DNA of 64,000 bases from Nonomuraea aurantiaca (GCF_020215705.1 NZ_JAIWNB010000008.1:62001-126000); one strand, 5' to 3'. Shown: positions 24,756 to 33,968, counted from the first letter of the stretch. Notes: generated by a model not told the origin, from the sequence alone. Translations and numbers: made by a program.

Positions 24756-25664
24756 ATGAATATGGGGACGACGGATATGGGGACGCCGAGCGGCGAAGAG
24801 TTTCTGGCCGGCCGGTTCGAGGAGCACCGCTCCCATCTGAGGGCCGTGGCCTACCGGATGCTCGGGTCGCTGAGTGAGGCCGAGGACGCCGTACAGGAGG
24901 GGTGGATACGGCTCAGCCGCAGCGACACCAGCGAGGTGGACAACCTCGGCGGGTGGCTGACCACGGTGGTGGCCCGGGTGTGCCTGACCATGTTGAGCTC
25001 GCGCGAGCGGCGGCGTGAGGATTCCCTGGAGGCGCGCCTGCCCGACCCCGTCGTGAGCCCCGCCGAGGGCGTCGATCCCGAGCATGAGGCGCTGGTGGCC
25101 GACTCGGTCGGGCTGGCGTTGCTGGTGGTGCTGGAGTCGCTCGAGCCGGCCGAGCGGCTGGCGTTCGTGCTGCACGACATGTTCGCGGTGCCCTTCGAGG
25201 AGATCGCGCCGATCGTGGGGCGTACCTCGGCCGCGGCCAGGCAGCTGGCCAGCCGGGCCCGCCGCCGCGTGCGGGGCACGGCCCCGGTGCCCGATCCGGA
25301 TCTGGGCCGTCAGCGCGAGGCCGTCGACGCCTTCCTGGCCGCCGCGCGCGAGGGGGACTTCGAGGCGCTCCTGCGGGTGCTCGACCCGGATGTCGTGATC
25401 CGCGCCGAACGCGGCGCCGCGGGGGGCGTGCTGGTGGCGCGCGGGTCGGCGGTGGTGGCCAGGCAGGCGGTCATGTTCCGGCCGGTCGGCTCCGTGGGGC
25501 ATCCGGTGCTGGTCAACGGGGCCGCCGGAGTCGTCGCCACCGTCGGCGGGCGGGTGGTCTCGCTGATCGCCTTCACCGTCAGCGGCGGCCTGATCGCCGA
25601 GGTCATCGTCCTCACCGACCCCGAGCGGATGGCCCGGCTCGACCCGATGTCGGCGACGGGCTGA
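24756..25664 (+). CDS. ECF41-type sigma factor (SigJ-like), second copy
   Basis: 302 residues. Region 2 about 18-80 (FEEHRSHLRAVAYRMLGSLSEAEDAVQEGWIRL, LGGWLTTVVARVCL), region 4 about 130-175 (LEPAERLAFVLHDMFAVPFEEIAPIVGRTSAAARQLASRARRRV), then an NTF2/SnoaL-like extension. The extension lacks an obvious DGGGK motif (ERGAAGGVLVARG at that place), so its autoregulation may differ from the copy at 14630. GGAGG lies 9 bases before ATG 24756; GTG 24750 is too close to it. The upstream TGTCACA-N16-GGTC suggests autoregulation. No oxidoreductase partner is directly adjacent. Confidence 0.92.
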   Translation: MNMGTTDMGTPSGEEFLAGRFEEHRSHLRAVAYRMLGSLSEAEDAVQEGWIRLSRSDTSEVDNLGGWLTTVVARVCLTMLSSRERRREDSLEARLPDPVVSPAEGVDPEHEALVADSVGLALLVVLESLEPAERLAFVLHDMFAVPFEEIAPIVGRTSAAARQLASRARRRVRGTAPVPDPDLGRQREAVDAFLAAAREGDFEALLRVLDPDVVIRAERGAAGGVLVARGSAVVARQAVMFRPVGSVGHPVLVNGAAGVVATVGGRVVSLIAFTVSGGLIAEVIVLTDPERMARLDPMSATG

Positions 25665-25725
25665 CCCATCGCGCCCGGCGCGTTTGCCGGTGGCGCCTGA
25701 GCCGGGTGCGGATAACGTTGGCGTG

Positions 25726-26865
25726 ATGGCCCCCACCCCGACCCCGCCCCCGGACCCCGGCGGCACGCCGCAGGAGGCGCCCGACGCGCCCGGCATCAGG
25801 GCGTTCCTGACCTTCGTCCTGCTGGCCGCGGGCGCGATCTGGGAGACCGTCGACGGCTCGCTGCGGCCAGGCTGGCTGTCGTGGACGGGTCTGGCCGCCA
25901 TGTCCGCCCTGTACACCCTGACAGTGGTCATGGCTTTCCGGCGCCGCGCGGTGCCCGCCCGGCTCGCGCTGGCGGGGCTGGCGGCCGTGGTCTTCGGGTG
26001 GGCGATCGTGCTGGGCCATGGCTGGTACTACCTGTTCCCGCTGCTCGGGGTGGCGTGCGGCGTCACCCTGCGCGGCAGGGCGGTGCGGGTCGCCACGGCG
26101 GCGCTGCCCCTCGGCACGGCGCTGGTGGTGTGGGCCGGCGGCGGCACCCTGGAGTCGATCCTGGCGTTCTCGTGGGGGACCCTCAGCGCGGGCCTGGTCG
26201 TGGCCGTCATCCTGCACCTGCACATGGTCATCGGCGAGCTGAACCAGACCCGGCAGCGCCTGGCCGAGGCGGCCGTCGCCGAGGAGCGGCTGCGTTTCTC
26301 CCGCGATCTGCACGACCTGCTCGGGCACACCCTGTCGGTCATCGTGGTCAAGGCCGAGGCCGTACGGCGGCTGGCCCGCCGCGATCCCGGCCAGGCCGAA
26401 CGCCAGGCCGCCGACATCGAGGCCGTCGGCCGCCAGGCACTGACCGAGGTACGCGAGGCGGTCACCGGCTACCGGGCGGGCGGCCTGGCCGACGAGCTCT
26501 CCCGCGCCCGCGACGCCCTGGCGGCCGCCGGGGTGCGGGCCCGCATCCGCCGCACCGGGCCGCCACCGGCCGCGCGGGCCGAGACGCTGCTGGGCTGGGT
26601 GGTACGCGAGGGCGTGACCAACATCATCAGGCACAGCGGCGCCACCGAGGCCGAGATCGACCTGACCGGCCTGACCCTGACGATCCGCGACAACGGCAGC
26701 GACGGCCCTCACCCCACAGAGAGCGGCACCGGCGGAGCCGGCGAGAGCGGCAGCGGGCTGCGCGGCCTGGCCGAACGGCTCGGTCAGGCGGGCGGCAGCG
26801 TCGAGGCGGGCCCCCACCCGGGCGGCGGTTTCCAGCTCACCGCCACCCTCCCGCCCGGCGTTTAG
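25726..26865 (+). CDS. Sensor histidine kinase, NarL/DesK-type, orphan
   Basis: 379 residues. Four to five hydrophobic segments cover about 24-165; the HisKA_3 dimerisation domain has phospho-acceptor His196 in RDLHDLLGHTLSV; the ATPase domain has VVREGVTNIIRHSGATEAEI (N-box), LTIRDNGSDG and GSGLRGLAERL (G-boxes). Kinases of this type are normally followed by an overlapping LuxR-type response regulator, but here the next gene is an AfsR-type regulator with no receiver domain, so the partner must be elsewhere or lost. Adjacent GTG 25723 and ATG 25726 are both possible starts. Confidence 0.9.
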   Translation: MAPTPTPPPDPGGTPQEAPDAPGIRAFLTFVLLAAGAIWETVDGSLRPGWLSWTGLAAMSALYTLTVVMAFRRRAVPARLALAGLAAVVFGWAIVLGHGWYYLFPLLGVACGVTLRGRAVRVATAALPLGTALVVWAGGGTLESILAFSWGTLSAGLVVAVILHLHMVIGELNQTRQRLAEAAVAEERLRFSRDLHDLLGHTLSVIVVKAEAVRRLARRDPGQAERQAADIEAVGRQALTEVREAVTGYRAGGLADELSRARDALAAAGVRARIRRTGPPPAARAETLLGWVVREGVTNIIRHSGATEAEIDLTGLTLTIRDNGSDGPHPTESGTGGAGESGSGLRGLAERLGQAGGSVEAGPHPGGGFQLTATLPPGV

Positions 26866-26934
26866 GGGCGCGGCCGGAAGGTCCGGACCGGCACGTGGCG
26901 CGAGAGCGGCTCACAGTTCGGCACAATTGCCGCT

Positions 26935-29900
26935 GTGAGAGTCGACTTGCTGGGACCGTTCGAGATCCGAAACCGCGATGGGGCCGTGGTGGAGGTTCCT
27001 GGGATCCGGCTGCGCGCGCTGCTGGCCGCGCTCGCCCTCGAACCTGGCCGGATCGTCACGCGTGCCCGGCTGGTGGACTGGATCTGGGGCGAACAGCCGC
27101 CCGCCGACGAGGTGAACGCCTTGCAGGCGCTGGTGTCCAGGCTGCGCAGGGTGTTGCCGGAGGGCGTGATCGAGGCGGACTCCGGCGGGTACCGCCTGGC
27201 TGTGACCCCTGACGCCGTGGATGTGGCCCGGTTCGAGCAGCTGGTCGCTCAGGCCCGTGCCGCCGAGCCCGCGCCGCGGGCGGATCTGCTGCGCTCGGCC
27301 TTGGCCCTGTGGCGCGGCACGGCCATGGCCGACCTCGCGCTGCAGGGCAGCGATACGTTCGACGCCGCGGTCGCGCGTCTGGACGAACTCTACGTCGCCG
27401 CGCTCGGGGACCGGGTGGATGCCGACATTCGCCTCGGCCGCGGCTCGGAGCTGGTCTCGGAGCTGACCGAGCTGGTCGCCACGTACCCGCTGCGAGAGGG
27501 GTTCGTGGCCGCCTTGATGCGAGCCCTCGCCGAGGCGGGGCGCGGGAGCGAGGCGTTGACGATCTACCAGCGCACGCGCGAGCGGCTCGCCGAGGAGCTG
27601 GGCGTCGATCCGTCGGCCAAGCTCTCCGCGCTGCACACCGCGCTGCTGCGGGGCGAGCTGGGCGAGCGGGCGGACAACCACAAGACGAACCTGCGCGCCG
27701 AGCTGACGAGTTTCGTCGGCAAGAAGAACGACCTCTCCGCGGTCGCCGCCCTGGCCGTCAAGCACCGGCTGATCACCTTGACCGGGGCGGGCGGCTCCGG
27801 CAAGACGCGGCTGGCCACCGAGACCGCGCGGACGATGCTCGCCGACCTGCCGGACGGGGCATGGCTGGTCGAACTGGCCTCGGTAGGGGAAGGCGGTGAC
27901 CTGGCCCAGGCCGCCCTCACCGCGATCGGCCTGCGCGACCAGGCGTTGCTCACCGGCGGGCGGGGCGGGGAACCGATGGACCGGCTCATCGCCGCGGTCC
28001 GCGAGCGCACGATCTTGTTCATCCTGGACAACTGCGAGCACGTGATCGAGGCGGCCGCGGCTTTCGCCGACCGGCTCCTGGGGGAGTGCCGCAGGCTGCG
28101 GATCATGGCCACGAGCAGGGAACCGCTCGGTATCACCGGGGAGGTGCTGTGGCAGGTCGAGCCGCTCGCGCTGCCCGCCGGCGGAGCCGACCCCGCCGAG
28201 GCCGCCTCCTCACCGGCGGTGCGGCTGCTGCGCGACCGCGCGGACCTGGTGCGCAAGGACATCGGCTCCGACGCCGCCAGCTTGTCGGCCATGGCGCGCA
28301 TCTGCCGGGCGCTCGACGGGATGCCGCTGGCGATCGAGCTGGCCGCGGCCCGGCTGCGCACCATGTCCGTCGAGCAGCTGGCACGCCGGCTCGATGACCG
28401 CTTCCGGCTGCTGACCAGCGGCAGCCGTACGGTGCTCGCCCGGCACAAGACGCTGCGCGCGGTCGTGGACTGGAGCTGGGACCTGCTGACCGAGACCGAA
28501 CGCGGCGTGCTGCGACGGCTGTCGGTGTTCGCCGGCGGGGTGAGCCTGGAAGCGGCCGAACGCGTGTGCGAGCAGGAGGCGTCGGCCGGGGAGCAGGTGT
28601 TCGACGTGCTGGCCGCGTTGATGGACAAGTCGCTGCTGCTCGCCGACGGCCAGGACGCGCCGCGCTACCGGATGCTCAACACCATCAGGGAGTACGCGGC
28701 ACAGCGGCTCGCCGAAGCCGGGGACAGCGAGCAGGCCCGCCGGGCGCACCTCGCGTACTTCACCGAGCTGGCCGAGACGGCCGAGCCGCACCTGCGCCGG
28801 GGCGAGCAGGTGGAGTGGCTGTCCAGGCTCGGGGCCGAGCACGACAACATCGGTACGGCCCTGCGCGGGGCGATCGCCGAGGGATGGGCTCAGGAGGCGA
28901 TGCGGCTGGTCGCGGCCGCGGGCTGGTATTGGTACCTCAGCGGGCACCGGGCCGAGGGCGCCGAGCTGAGCATCGCGGCGGCCTCGCTGGAGGGTGAGGT
29001 GTCCGATGAGGTGCGGGCGCTGGCCTACCTCAACGTGACGATCTTCGTGACGGCCGGGGTCAGCGGCGATCAGTATCAGGCACGGGAGTGGATCCAGGAG
29101 GCGCACCGGCTGGCCCGGCGCAGCGGGTCTCGCCACCCGCTGCTGGGGTTCGTCGAGCTGCTGGAGCGGATGCTGCAGGGCCCGGCGGCGTTCATGCCCG
29201 CCTTCGAGCCGCTCATCGCCGGCGCCGATCCGTGGGTGCGCGCGCAGGCCAGGCTCACGCGTGGCCGGCTCCGGCTCACGCTCGGCGGCGACGAGACCGA
29301 CGTGGACCTCGACGCCGAGATCGCCCTGGCCGAGTTCCGTACGCTGGGTGACCGGATGGGGATCTCGCTCGCGCTGACCTTCCTGGCCGATCGGCTCGCC
29401 ATGCGCGGCGAGTTCGCGCGCGCGTGTGAGCACTACGAAGAGGCCGCTGTGGCGCTGACCGAGATAGGCGCGAGCGAGGACGTGGTCGGCCTGCGGGCGC
29501 GGCAGGCTCAGCTGTACTGGCTGCTGGGCGAGGAGCGATCCAGCGCCTCGGCCATGGCCGAGGCGCAGCGGTGCGCGAGCGGGATCGCCTGGCCGGACGC
29601 GCTGGCCGAGCTGGCGCTGGCGCAGGCGCAGCTGGCGCGCCTGCGCGGCGAGCCGGAGCAGGCACGCGAGCACCTGGCCACGGTGCGGGCGGTGCTGGGC
29701 GAGGGGGGCATGGCCGACTCCGTCCGTGCTCCCACCATGGACCTGTACGGCTATCTCACCGAGGATCTGGACAAGGCGCGCGCGTGCCGGGCCGAGGCGT
29801 TGCGCGCGGCCACGGCCGTGGAGCACGCCCATGCGCCCACGATCGCCAATGTGCTGATCGGGATCGCCGACCTCGCGCTGCGCCAGGGACACCACGAGCA

Positions 29901-30084
29901 GGCCGTACGGCTGCTCGGGGCAAGCGACGCTGTGCGCGGCACGACGGACCGCTCGCAGCCGGACGCGGCCAGGATCGCCGCGACCACGCGCGATCGCCTC
30001 GGCGAAGGCGTGTTCGCCGAGGCGGTGCGGGCCGGGCAGCGGCAGGACTGGCGGGAGCTGGCCGCCATCACGCTCGCTTCGTGA
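26935..30084 (+). CDS. AfsR/SARP-type regulator with BTAD, NB-ARC ATPase and TPR domains
   Basis: 1049 residues. Order: OmpR-like winged-helix DNA-binding domain (1-90, VDLLGPFEIRNRDG, ALLAALALEPGRIVTR), bacterial transcriptional activator domain (about 95-240, FDAAVARLDELYVAAL, LYREGFVAALMRAL-like helix), NTP-binding STAND domain with Walker A GAGGSGKTRLATE near 284-296 and Walker B-like FILDNCEHV, a winged-helix stretch (LRRLSVFAGGVSLEAAERV) and TPR-like helices to the end. Such regulators activate specialised-metabolite genes. GTG start without a Shine-Dalgarno sequence, so possibly leaderless. It overlaps the convergent permease gene by 17 bases. Targets may include the adjacent exporter and P450. 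Confidence 0.92.
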   Translation: MRVDLLGPFEIRNRDGAVVEVPGIRLRALLAALALEPGRIVTRARLVDWIWGEQPPADEVNALQALVSRLRRVLPEGVIEADSGGYRLAVTPDAVDVARFEQLVAQARAAEPAPRADLLRSALALWRGTAMADLALQGSDTFDAAVARLDELYVAALGDRVDADIRLGRGSELVSELTELVATYPLREGFVAALMRALAEAGRGSEALTIYQRTRERLAEELGVDPSAKLSALHTALLRGELGERADNHKTNLRAELTSFVGKKNDLSAVAALAVKHRLITLTGAGGSGKTRLATETARTMLADLPDGAWLVELASVGEGGDLAQAALTAIGLRDQALLTGGRGGEPMDRLIAAVRERTILFILDNCEHVIEAAAAFADRLLGECRRLRIMATSREPLGITGEVLWQVEPLALPAGGADPAEAASSPAVRLLRDRADLVRKDIGSDAASLSAMARICRALDGMPLAIELAAARLRTMSVEQLARRLDDRFRLLTSGSRTVLARHKTLRAVVDWSWDLLTETERGVLRRLSVFAGGVSLEAAERVCEQEASAGEQVFDVLAALMDKSLLLADGQDAPRYRMLNTIREYAAQRLAEAGDSEQARRAHLAYFTELAETAEPHLRRGEQVEWLSRLGAEHDNIGTALRGAIAEGWAQEAMRLVAAAGWYWYLSGHRAEGAELSIAAASLEGEVSDEVRALAYLNVTIFVTAGVSGDQYQAREWIQEAHRLARRSGSRHPLLGFVELLERMLQGPAAFMPAFEPLIAGADPWVRAQARLTRGRLRLTLGGDETDVDLDAEIALAEFRTLGDRMGISLALTFLADRLAMRGEFARACEHYEEAAVALTEIGASEDVVGLRARQAQLYWLLGEERSSASAMAEAQRCASGIAWPDALAELALAQAQLARLRGEPEQAREHLATVRAVLGEGGMADSVRAPTMDLYGYLTEDLDKARACRAEALRAATAVEHAHAPTIANVLIGIADLALRQGHHEQAVRLLGASDAVRGTTDRSQPDAARIAATTRDRLGEGVFAEAVRAGQRQDWRELAAITLAS

Positions 30085-30829
30085 ACGTCGCCCGCGCCCA
30101 CAGGTAGCCGACCAGCGACAGCCCGAGGCACCAGGCGATTGCCGTGATGGCCGTGCCGGTCGACGGCGCGCCGGTCAGGAACCCGCGCAGGGCTTCGATG
30201 ATCGAGGTGAACGGCTGGTACTCGGCGAATTCCCGCGCGCCCGGCCCCATCGTGTCGGCCGGTACGAACGCGCTGCTCAAGAAGGGAAGGAGCATCAGCG
30301 GGACGCCGAAGATGCCCGCGCTCTCGGGTGACTTCGCGGCCAGTCCGGCCGCGACGGTCAGCCAGCCGATCGCCAGTACCGTCAACGCGATGACGGCGAT
30401 CGCGCCGAGCCACTGCGGGAAGCTCGCCGACGGCCGGAATCCCATCAGCAGCGCGACCCCGATGATGATCGCGATGGCCACCAGGGTCCGCAGCATGATC
30501 TCGAACACGTGCGCGTTCAGCACCGCGGCCCGTGACACGTGCATGACGCGCAGCCGGTTGATGAATCCGGTCGTCATATCGGAATTCACCGCGGTCGCGG
30601 TGGGGCCGATGCCGTAGCCGATGGTCATGATGATCAACCCTGGCGTCGCGTAGTCGACGTAGTTGCCACCGACGCTGAACGCGCCGCCGAGTACGTAGAC
30701 CATGAGGAACACCACGAAGATCGGCACGATGACGGCGTTGAACAGGGCCAGCGGATTGCGCATCGTGTGCCGGAAGTTGCGGCGCACCATGGTCCGGGAA
30801 TCGGCCAGGGAAGCGGAGATGGCGTTCAT
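30068..30829 (-). CDS. ABC-2 type exporter permease, DrrB family
   Basis: 253 residues, six transmembrane segments in ABC-2 permease order (LALFNAVIVPIFVVFLMVYVLGGAF, GLIIMTIGYGIG, TGFINRLRVMHVSR, LVAIAIIIGVALLMGF, IAVIALTVLAIGWLTVAAGLAA, GIFGVPLMLLPFLSSAFVP). The motif NPL and the FxP-type SSAFVPADTMG are typical of daunorubicin-resistance-like DrrB proteins. Its ATG overlaps the stop of the ATPase gene (ATGA), so the two form one exporter. Confidence 0.9.
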   Translation of the reverse strand: MNAISASLADSRTMVRRNFRHTMRNPLALFNAVIVPIFVVFLMVYVLGGAFSVGGNYVDYATPGLIIMTIGYGIGPTATAVNSDMTTGFINRLRVMHVSRAAVLNAHVFEIMLRTLVAIAIIIGVALLMGFRPSASFPQWLGAIAVIALTVLAIGWLTVAAGLAAKSPESAGIFGVPLMLLPFLSSAFVPADTMGPGAREFAEYQPFTSIIEALRGFLTGAPSTGTAITAIAWCLGLSLVGYLWARATFTKRA

Positions 30830-31770
30830 CGTGCGCTGTCCTCCTTGTTTCCGTGACCGGTGAGGGCGAGGAAGACGTCGTCCAGATCGGGTGTGTGCAC
30901 CGACAATTCCTCGACTTCTATGGAATGGGCGTCGAGCCGATCGATCAGCGCGCGCAGTGACCGCACCCCGCCATCGCCGGGCACGCGCAAGGTCAGCTCG
31001 TCGTCGTCGCCGGTGGACTCGGGCAGGACCCGCGCCGCGGCGTCGAGTGCGCGCCGATCGGTGAACCGCAGCCGGACGTGGCTGCCGGGAATGCGGCGCT
31101 TGAGCTCATCGGCGGTGCCCTCGGCGACCAGCCGGCCCTGATCGAGTACGGCGATACGGTCGGCGAGCTGGTCGGCCTCCTCGAGATACTGGGTGGTGAG
31201 GAAGATGGTCGTACCCTCGGCGACCAGTTCCCGGATGATCTCCCACATGGTGCGGCGGCTGCGGGGATCGAGTCCCGTCGTGGGCTCGTCCAGGAAGATG
31301 ATCTGCGGGTCACCGACCAGCGTCATGGCGAGGTCCAGCTTGCGGCGCATGCCGCCGGAGTAGGACACCGCCAGTTTGCCCGCCGCTTCGGCCAGCTCGA
31401 ACCTCTCCAGCAGCCGGCCGGCGATGCGTCTGCCCTCCGCCTTGGGCAGGTGCAGGAGGTCGGCCATCATCAGCAGGTTCTCCTCGCCGGTGAGCAGGTC
31501 GTCCACCGAGGCGAACTGCCCGGTGACCCCGATCGCCGCGCGTACCGCCTTGGTCTGCGTGGCCACGTCGTGCCCGGCGACGATCACCTTCCCGGCGTCG
31601 GGGGTCAGCAGTGTGGTCAGCACGTTCACCGTCGTGGTCTTGCCGGCGCCGTTGGGCCCGAGCAGGGCGAAGATCGTGCCGGTCCGGACGTTCAGGTCGA
31701 TGCCGTCGAGCACGGTCTTGTCTTTGTATGCCTTGCGCAGCCCCGAGGCCGCAATGGCTGAACCGTTCAT
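30826..31770 (-). CDS. ABC exporter ATP-binding protein, DrrA family
   Basis: 314 residues. Walker A GPNGAGKTT at 38-46, Q-loop GVTGQFASVDDLLTG, signature SYSGGMRRKLDLA, Walker B IIFLDEPTTGLD and a switch region TTQYLEEAD. The C-terminal extension (PDLDDVFLALTGHG) is that of DrrA-type drug-exporter ATPases, which pump polyketide-like or other hydrophobic compounds with the coupled permease. ATG 31770; upstream sequence of the same frame is the mirrored promoter, not protein. It is divergent from the P450 at 31953 with a nearly identical promoter, so exporter and P450 are probably switched together. Confidence 0.93.
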   Translation of the reverse strand: MNGSAIAASGLRKAYKDKTVLDGIDLNVRTGTIFALLGPNGAGKTTTVNVLTTLLTPDAGKVIVAGHDVATQTKAVRAAIGVTGQFASVDDLLTGEENLLMMADLLHLPKAEGRRIAGRLLERFELAEAAGKLAVSYSGGMRRKLDLAMTLVGDPQIIFLDEPTTGLDPRSRRTMWEIIRELVAEGTTIFLTTQYLEEADQLADRIAVLDQGRLVAEGTADELKRRIPGSHVRLRFTDRRALDAAARVLPESTGDDDELTLRVPGDGGVRSLRALIDRLDAHSIEVEELSVHTPDLDDVFLALTGHGNKEDSAR

Positions 31771-31834
31771 GGGGTCCACCCTCGCCGAGCGCTCTGATAT
31801 CGGGCCGTTGCCGTCCTGACGTGGCCGCTGACAC
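31771..31834 (-). promoter_or_regulatory. Exporter promoter arm, mirror of the P450 promoter
   Basis: On the minus strand GTGTCAG (31834-31828) and ACGTCAG 12 bases on are followed by GATATC (31801-31796) and the drrA-like ATG at 31770. The 67-base segment up to and including the start codon is 57/67 identical to the P450 arm, and GATATC is exactly 26 bases before both start codons. The arms fold into a long inverted repeat centred near 31861. Confidence 0.75.
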
Positions 31835-31888
31835 CGCATCGGACCTGACCGCCGCCGACCGGCCCGCGCGCTCGCCGCCGGCCGTGCC

Positions 31889-31952
31889 GTGTCAGCGGCC
31901 GTGTCAGCACGGCGACGGCCCGATATCAGAGCGGTCGGAGAGAGTGGCTGCC
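31889..31952 (+). promoter_or_regulatory. P450 promoter arm with 12-base direct repeat
   Basis: GTGTCAG occurs at 31889 and again at 31901 (12-base period). The second copy provides a TGTCAG minus-35-like element 16 bases before TATCAG, which overlaps GATATC at 31922-31927. The heptamer repeat next to a minus-35 resembles activator boxes used by SARP-type regulators, though their usual period is 11 bases. Confidence 0.65.
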
Positions 31953-33152
31953 ATGGAACACACCCTCACCGCGATGCCGACCGAGCGTCAGCCCGGCTGT
32001 CCCTTCGACCCGCCCAAGGAGCTGATCGAGGCCCGCGAGCAGAGCCCGATCAGCCGCTTCCCCTTCCCCGACGGGCATCAGGGCTGGCTGGTCACCGGCT
32101 ACGACCTGCTCCGGTCGGTCCTGGCCGACCCGCGGTTCAGCTCCCGCAAGGAGTTCATGAGCCACCACCCGACCATCGACTACGGCGATATCCAGGTGCC
32201 TCCGGCCCCGCCCGGCGAGTTCCTGCTCATGGACGAGCCGCAGCACAGCCGCTACCGCAAGCCGCTGGTGGGCAAGTTCACCGTGCGCCGGATGCGGCTG
32301 CTCACCGAGCGCGTCGAGCAGGTCACCGCCGAGCACCTGGACGCGATGGAGAAGGCCGGGCCGACGGCGGACCTGGTGACCGCGTTCGCCAAGCCCATCC
32401 CCGCGATCGTCATCTGCGAGCTGCTGGGCGTGCCGTACGAGGATCGAGGCTCCTTCCAGGACAACATCGACAAGTTCCTCGGCGGAGAGGTCGGCGACGA
32501 GGAACTGTTCGCCGCCTACACCGCGACCCAGGCCTACCTCGCCGAGCTGGTCGCCGCCAAGCGCGCCCATCCCACCGACGACGTGCTCAGCGACCTGCTC
32601 GACAGCGATCTGACCGACGAGGAGCTGCAGGGCATGGCCCTGATCCTGCTGTCGGCCGGGTTCGACACCACCGCCAACATGCTGGCTCTGGGCACCTTCG
32701 CGCTGCTGCGGAACCCCGAGCAGCTCGCCGCGCTGCGCGCCGACCCCGCACTCACCGAGCAGGCCGTGGAGGAGCTGCTGCGGTATCTGAGCGTGGCCAA
32801 GCAGTTCTACAGGGTCGCGCTGGAGGACGTCGAGCTGGGCGGCCACACCATCACGGCCGGCACCACCGTCATCCTGTCCCTCAACACCGCCAACCGCGAC
32901 CCCGAGCGCTTCCCCGATCCCCACGTGCTCGACCTGCGCCGGCAGAACGGCGGGCACCTGGCCTTCAGCCACGGCATCCACCAGTGCCTGGGCCAGCAGC
33001 TGGCCCGCGTCGAGATGCGGGTCGCCTTCCCCGCGCTGCTCAACCGCTTCCCCACGCTGCGCCTGGCCGTACCGGCCGAAGAGGTCGCCCTGCGCCCGGA
33101 GGCCGCCGACATCTACGGCGTGAAGAGCCTTCCGGTCACCTGGGACGTGTGA
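31953..33152 (+). CDS. Cytochrome P450
   Basis: 399 residues, soluble bacterial CYP. I-helix ILLSAGFDTTANML carries the AGxDT oxygen-activation motif; the K-helix ExxR is EELLR; the heme loop FSHGIHQCLG has the proximal Cys345 (the usual Phe-Gly-Gly-Gly is altered to FSHGIHQC, common in actinomycete P450s). GGAGAG lies before the ATG, and the in-frame upstream codons are promoter sequence. No ferredoxin gene is adjacent, so electron donors are encoded elsewhere. Shared promoter architecture with the DrrAB exporter suggests it modifies or detoxifies the exported compound (inference). Confidence 0.93.
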   Translation: MEHTLTAMPTERQPGCPFDPPKELIEAREQSPISRFPFPDGHQGWLVTGYDLLRSVLADPRFSSRKEFMSHHPTIDYGDIQVPPAPPGEFLLMDEPQHSRYRKPLVGKFTVRRMRLLTERVEQVTAEHLDAMEKAGPTADLVTAFAKPIPAIVICELLGVPYEDRGSFQDNIDKFLGGEVGDEELFAAYTATQAYLAELVAAKRAHPTDDVLSDLLDSDLTDEELQGMALILLSAGFDTTANMLALGTFALLRNPEQLAALRADPALTEQAVEELLRYLSVAKQFYRVALEDVELGGHTITAGTTVILSLNTANRDPERFPDPHVLDLRRQNGGHLAFSHGIHQCLGQQLARVEMRVAFPALLNRFPTLRLAVPAEEVALRPEAADIYGVKSLPVTWDV

Positions 33153-33249
33153 CCGCCGGCCATCATCGGCGGTTCGATCCCGAACGCGGCCCCGACGCTG
33201 CCACAAATCAGGTGTGATGACCGTTTTGTGGCTATGAGTTGCACGGTTC

Positions 33250-33968
33250 GTGAACGATAACGCCGCGACCGCTTCATACCGTGAAGTGACGGAAAGGCGG
33301 ACAGGGATCATCAGAGCGGCTCTGTTCGTCGCCCTGACCTTGGCCGCCTCTGCCGTCGGCTTGACCGGGACCGCGATGCTCACCCGCGACGAAACGCCGC
33401 GAAATCTGCCGATCACCGCGTCGATCACCGCGTCGATCTCCGGCTCCGGCTCCAGCGCGCAGAAAGGCGCGATGGACGCCTGGCGTGCCGACTTCCACGG
33501 GCTCCACCCCGACCTGCGGGTGGACTACAACGCCAACGGCTCGGGCGCCGGCATCCGCGACTTCGTCACGGGCGTCACCGCGTTCGCCGGCTCCGACGTC
33601 GCGATGCGACCCGGCGAACAACTGCTGGCCGACAGACGCTGCCGCAGCCGCGCGGTGCACCTGCCCATGGTGGTGGGCCCCATCGCCCTTCCGACGACTC
33701 CGGCACCACCTACAACTTCACCGCCTATCTCAAGGCGGCGGGCCGCTGGCCGTACGAGCCGTCCAGGAAGTTCGCCGTCACCGGGCAGGGCGTGAGCGGC
33801 TCGGCGGGCATCACCAAGGCCATCAGCCGCACCGAGGGCTCCATCGGGTATGTGGAGTACGCCTTCGCCAGCGACGCCGGCCAGTCCTACCTCTCCCTGT
33901 ACGGCTACGCCCCCCTCCCGCACGACCTCCTGGCCAAGGTACGCGCCCGGCTCGGCGTCACCACCTGA
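33250..33968 (+). pseudogene. pstS-like phosphate-binding protein, internally deleted and frameshifted
   Basis: The first part has a membrane/signal stretch and the phosphate-binding motif region SISGSGSSAQKGAMDAW, VDYNANGSGAGIRDF and FAGSDVAM up to LPMVVGPIA. The next expected residues (about 50, leading to the Arg-Ser-Asp motif) are missing, and from about 33690 the frame changes to SDDSGTTYNFTAYLKAAG, VTGQGVSGSAGITKAI and SIGYVEYAFA, ending at TGA 33966-33968. A deletion that also shifts the frame explains both. No other pst genes are nearby, so it was probably an isolated copy. Confidence 0.8.
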
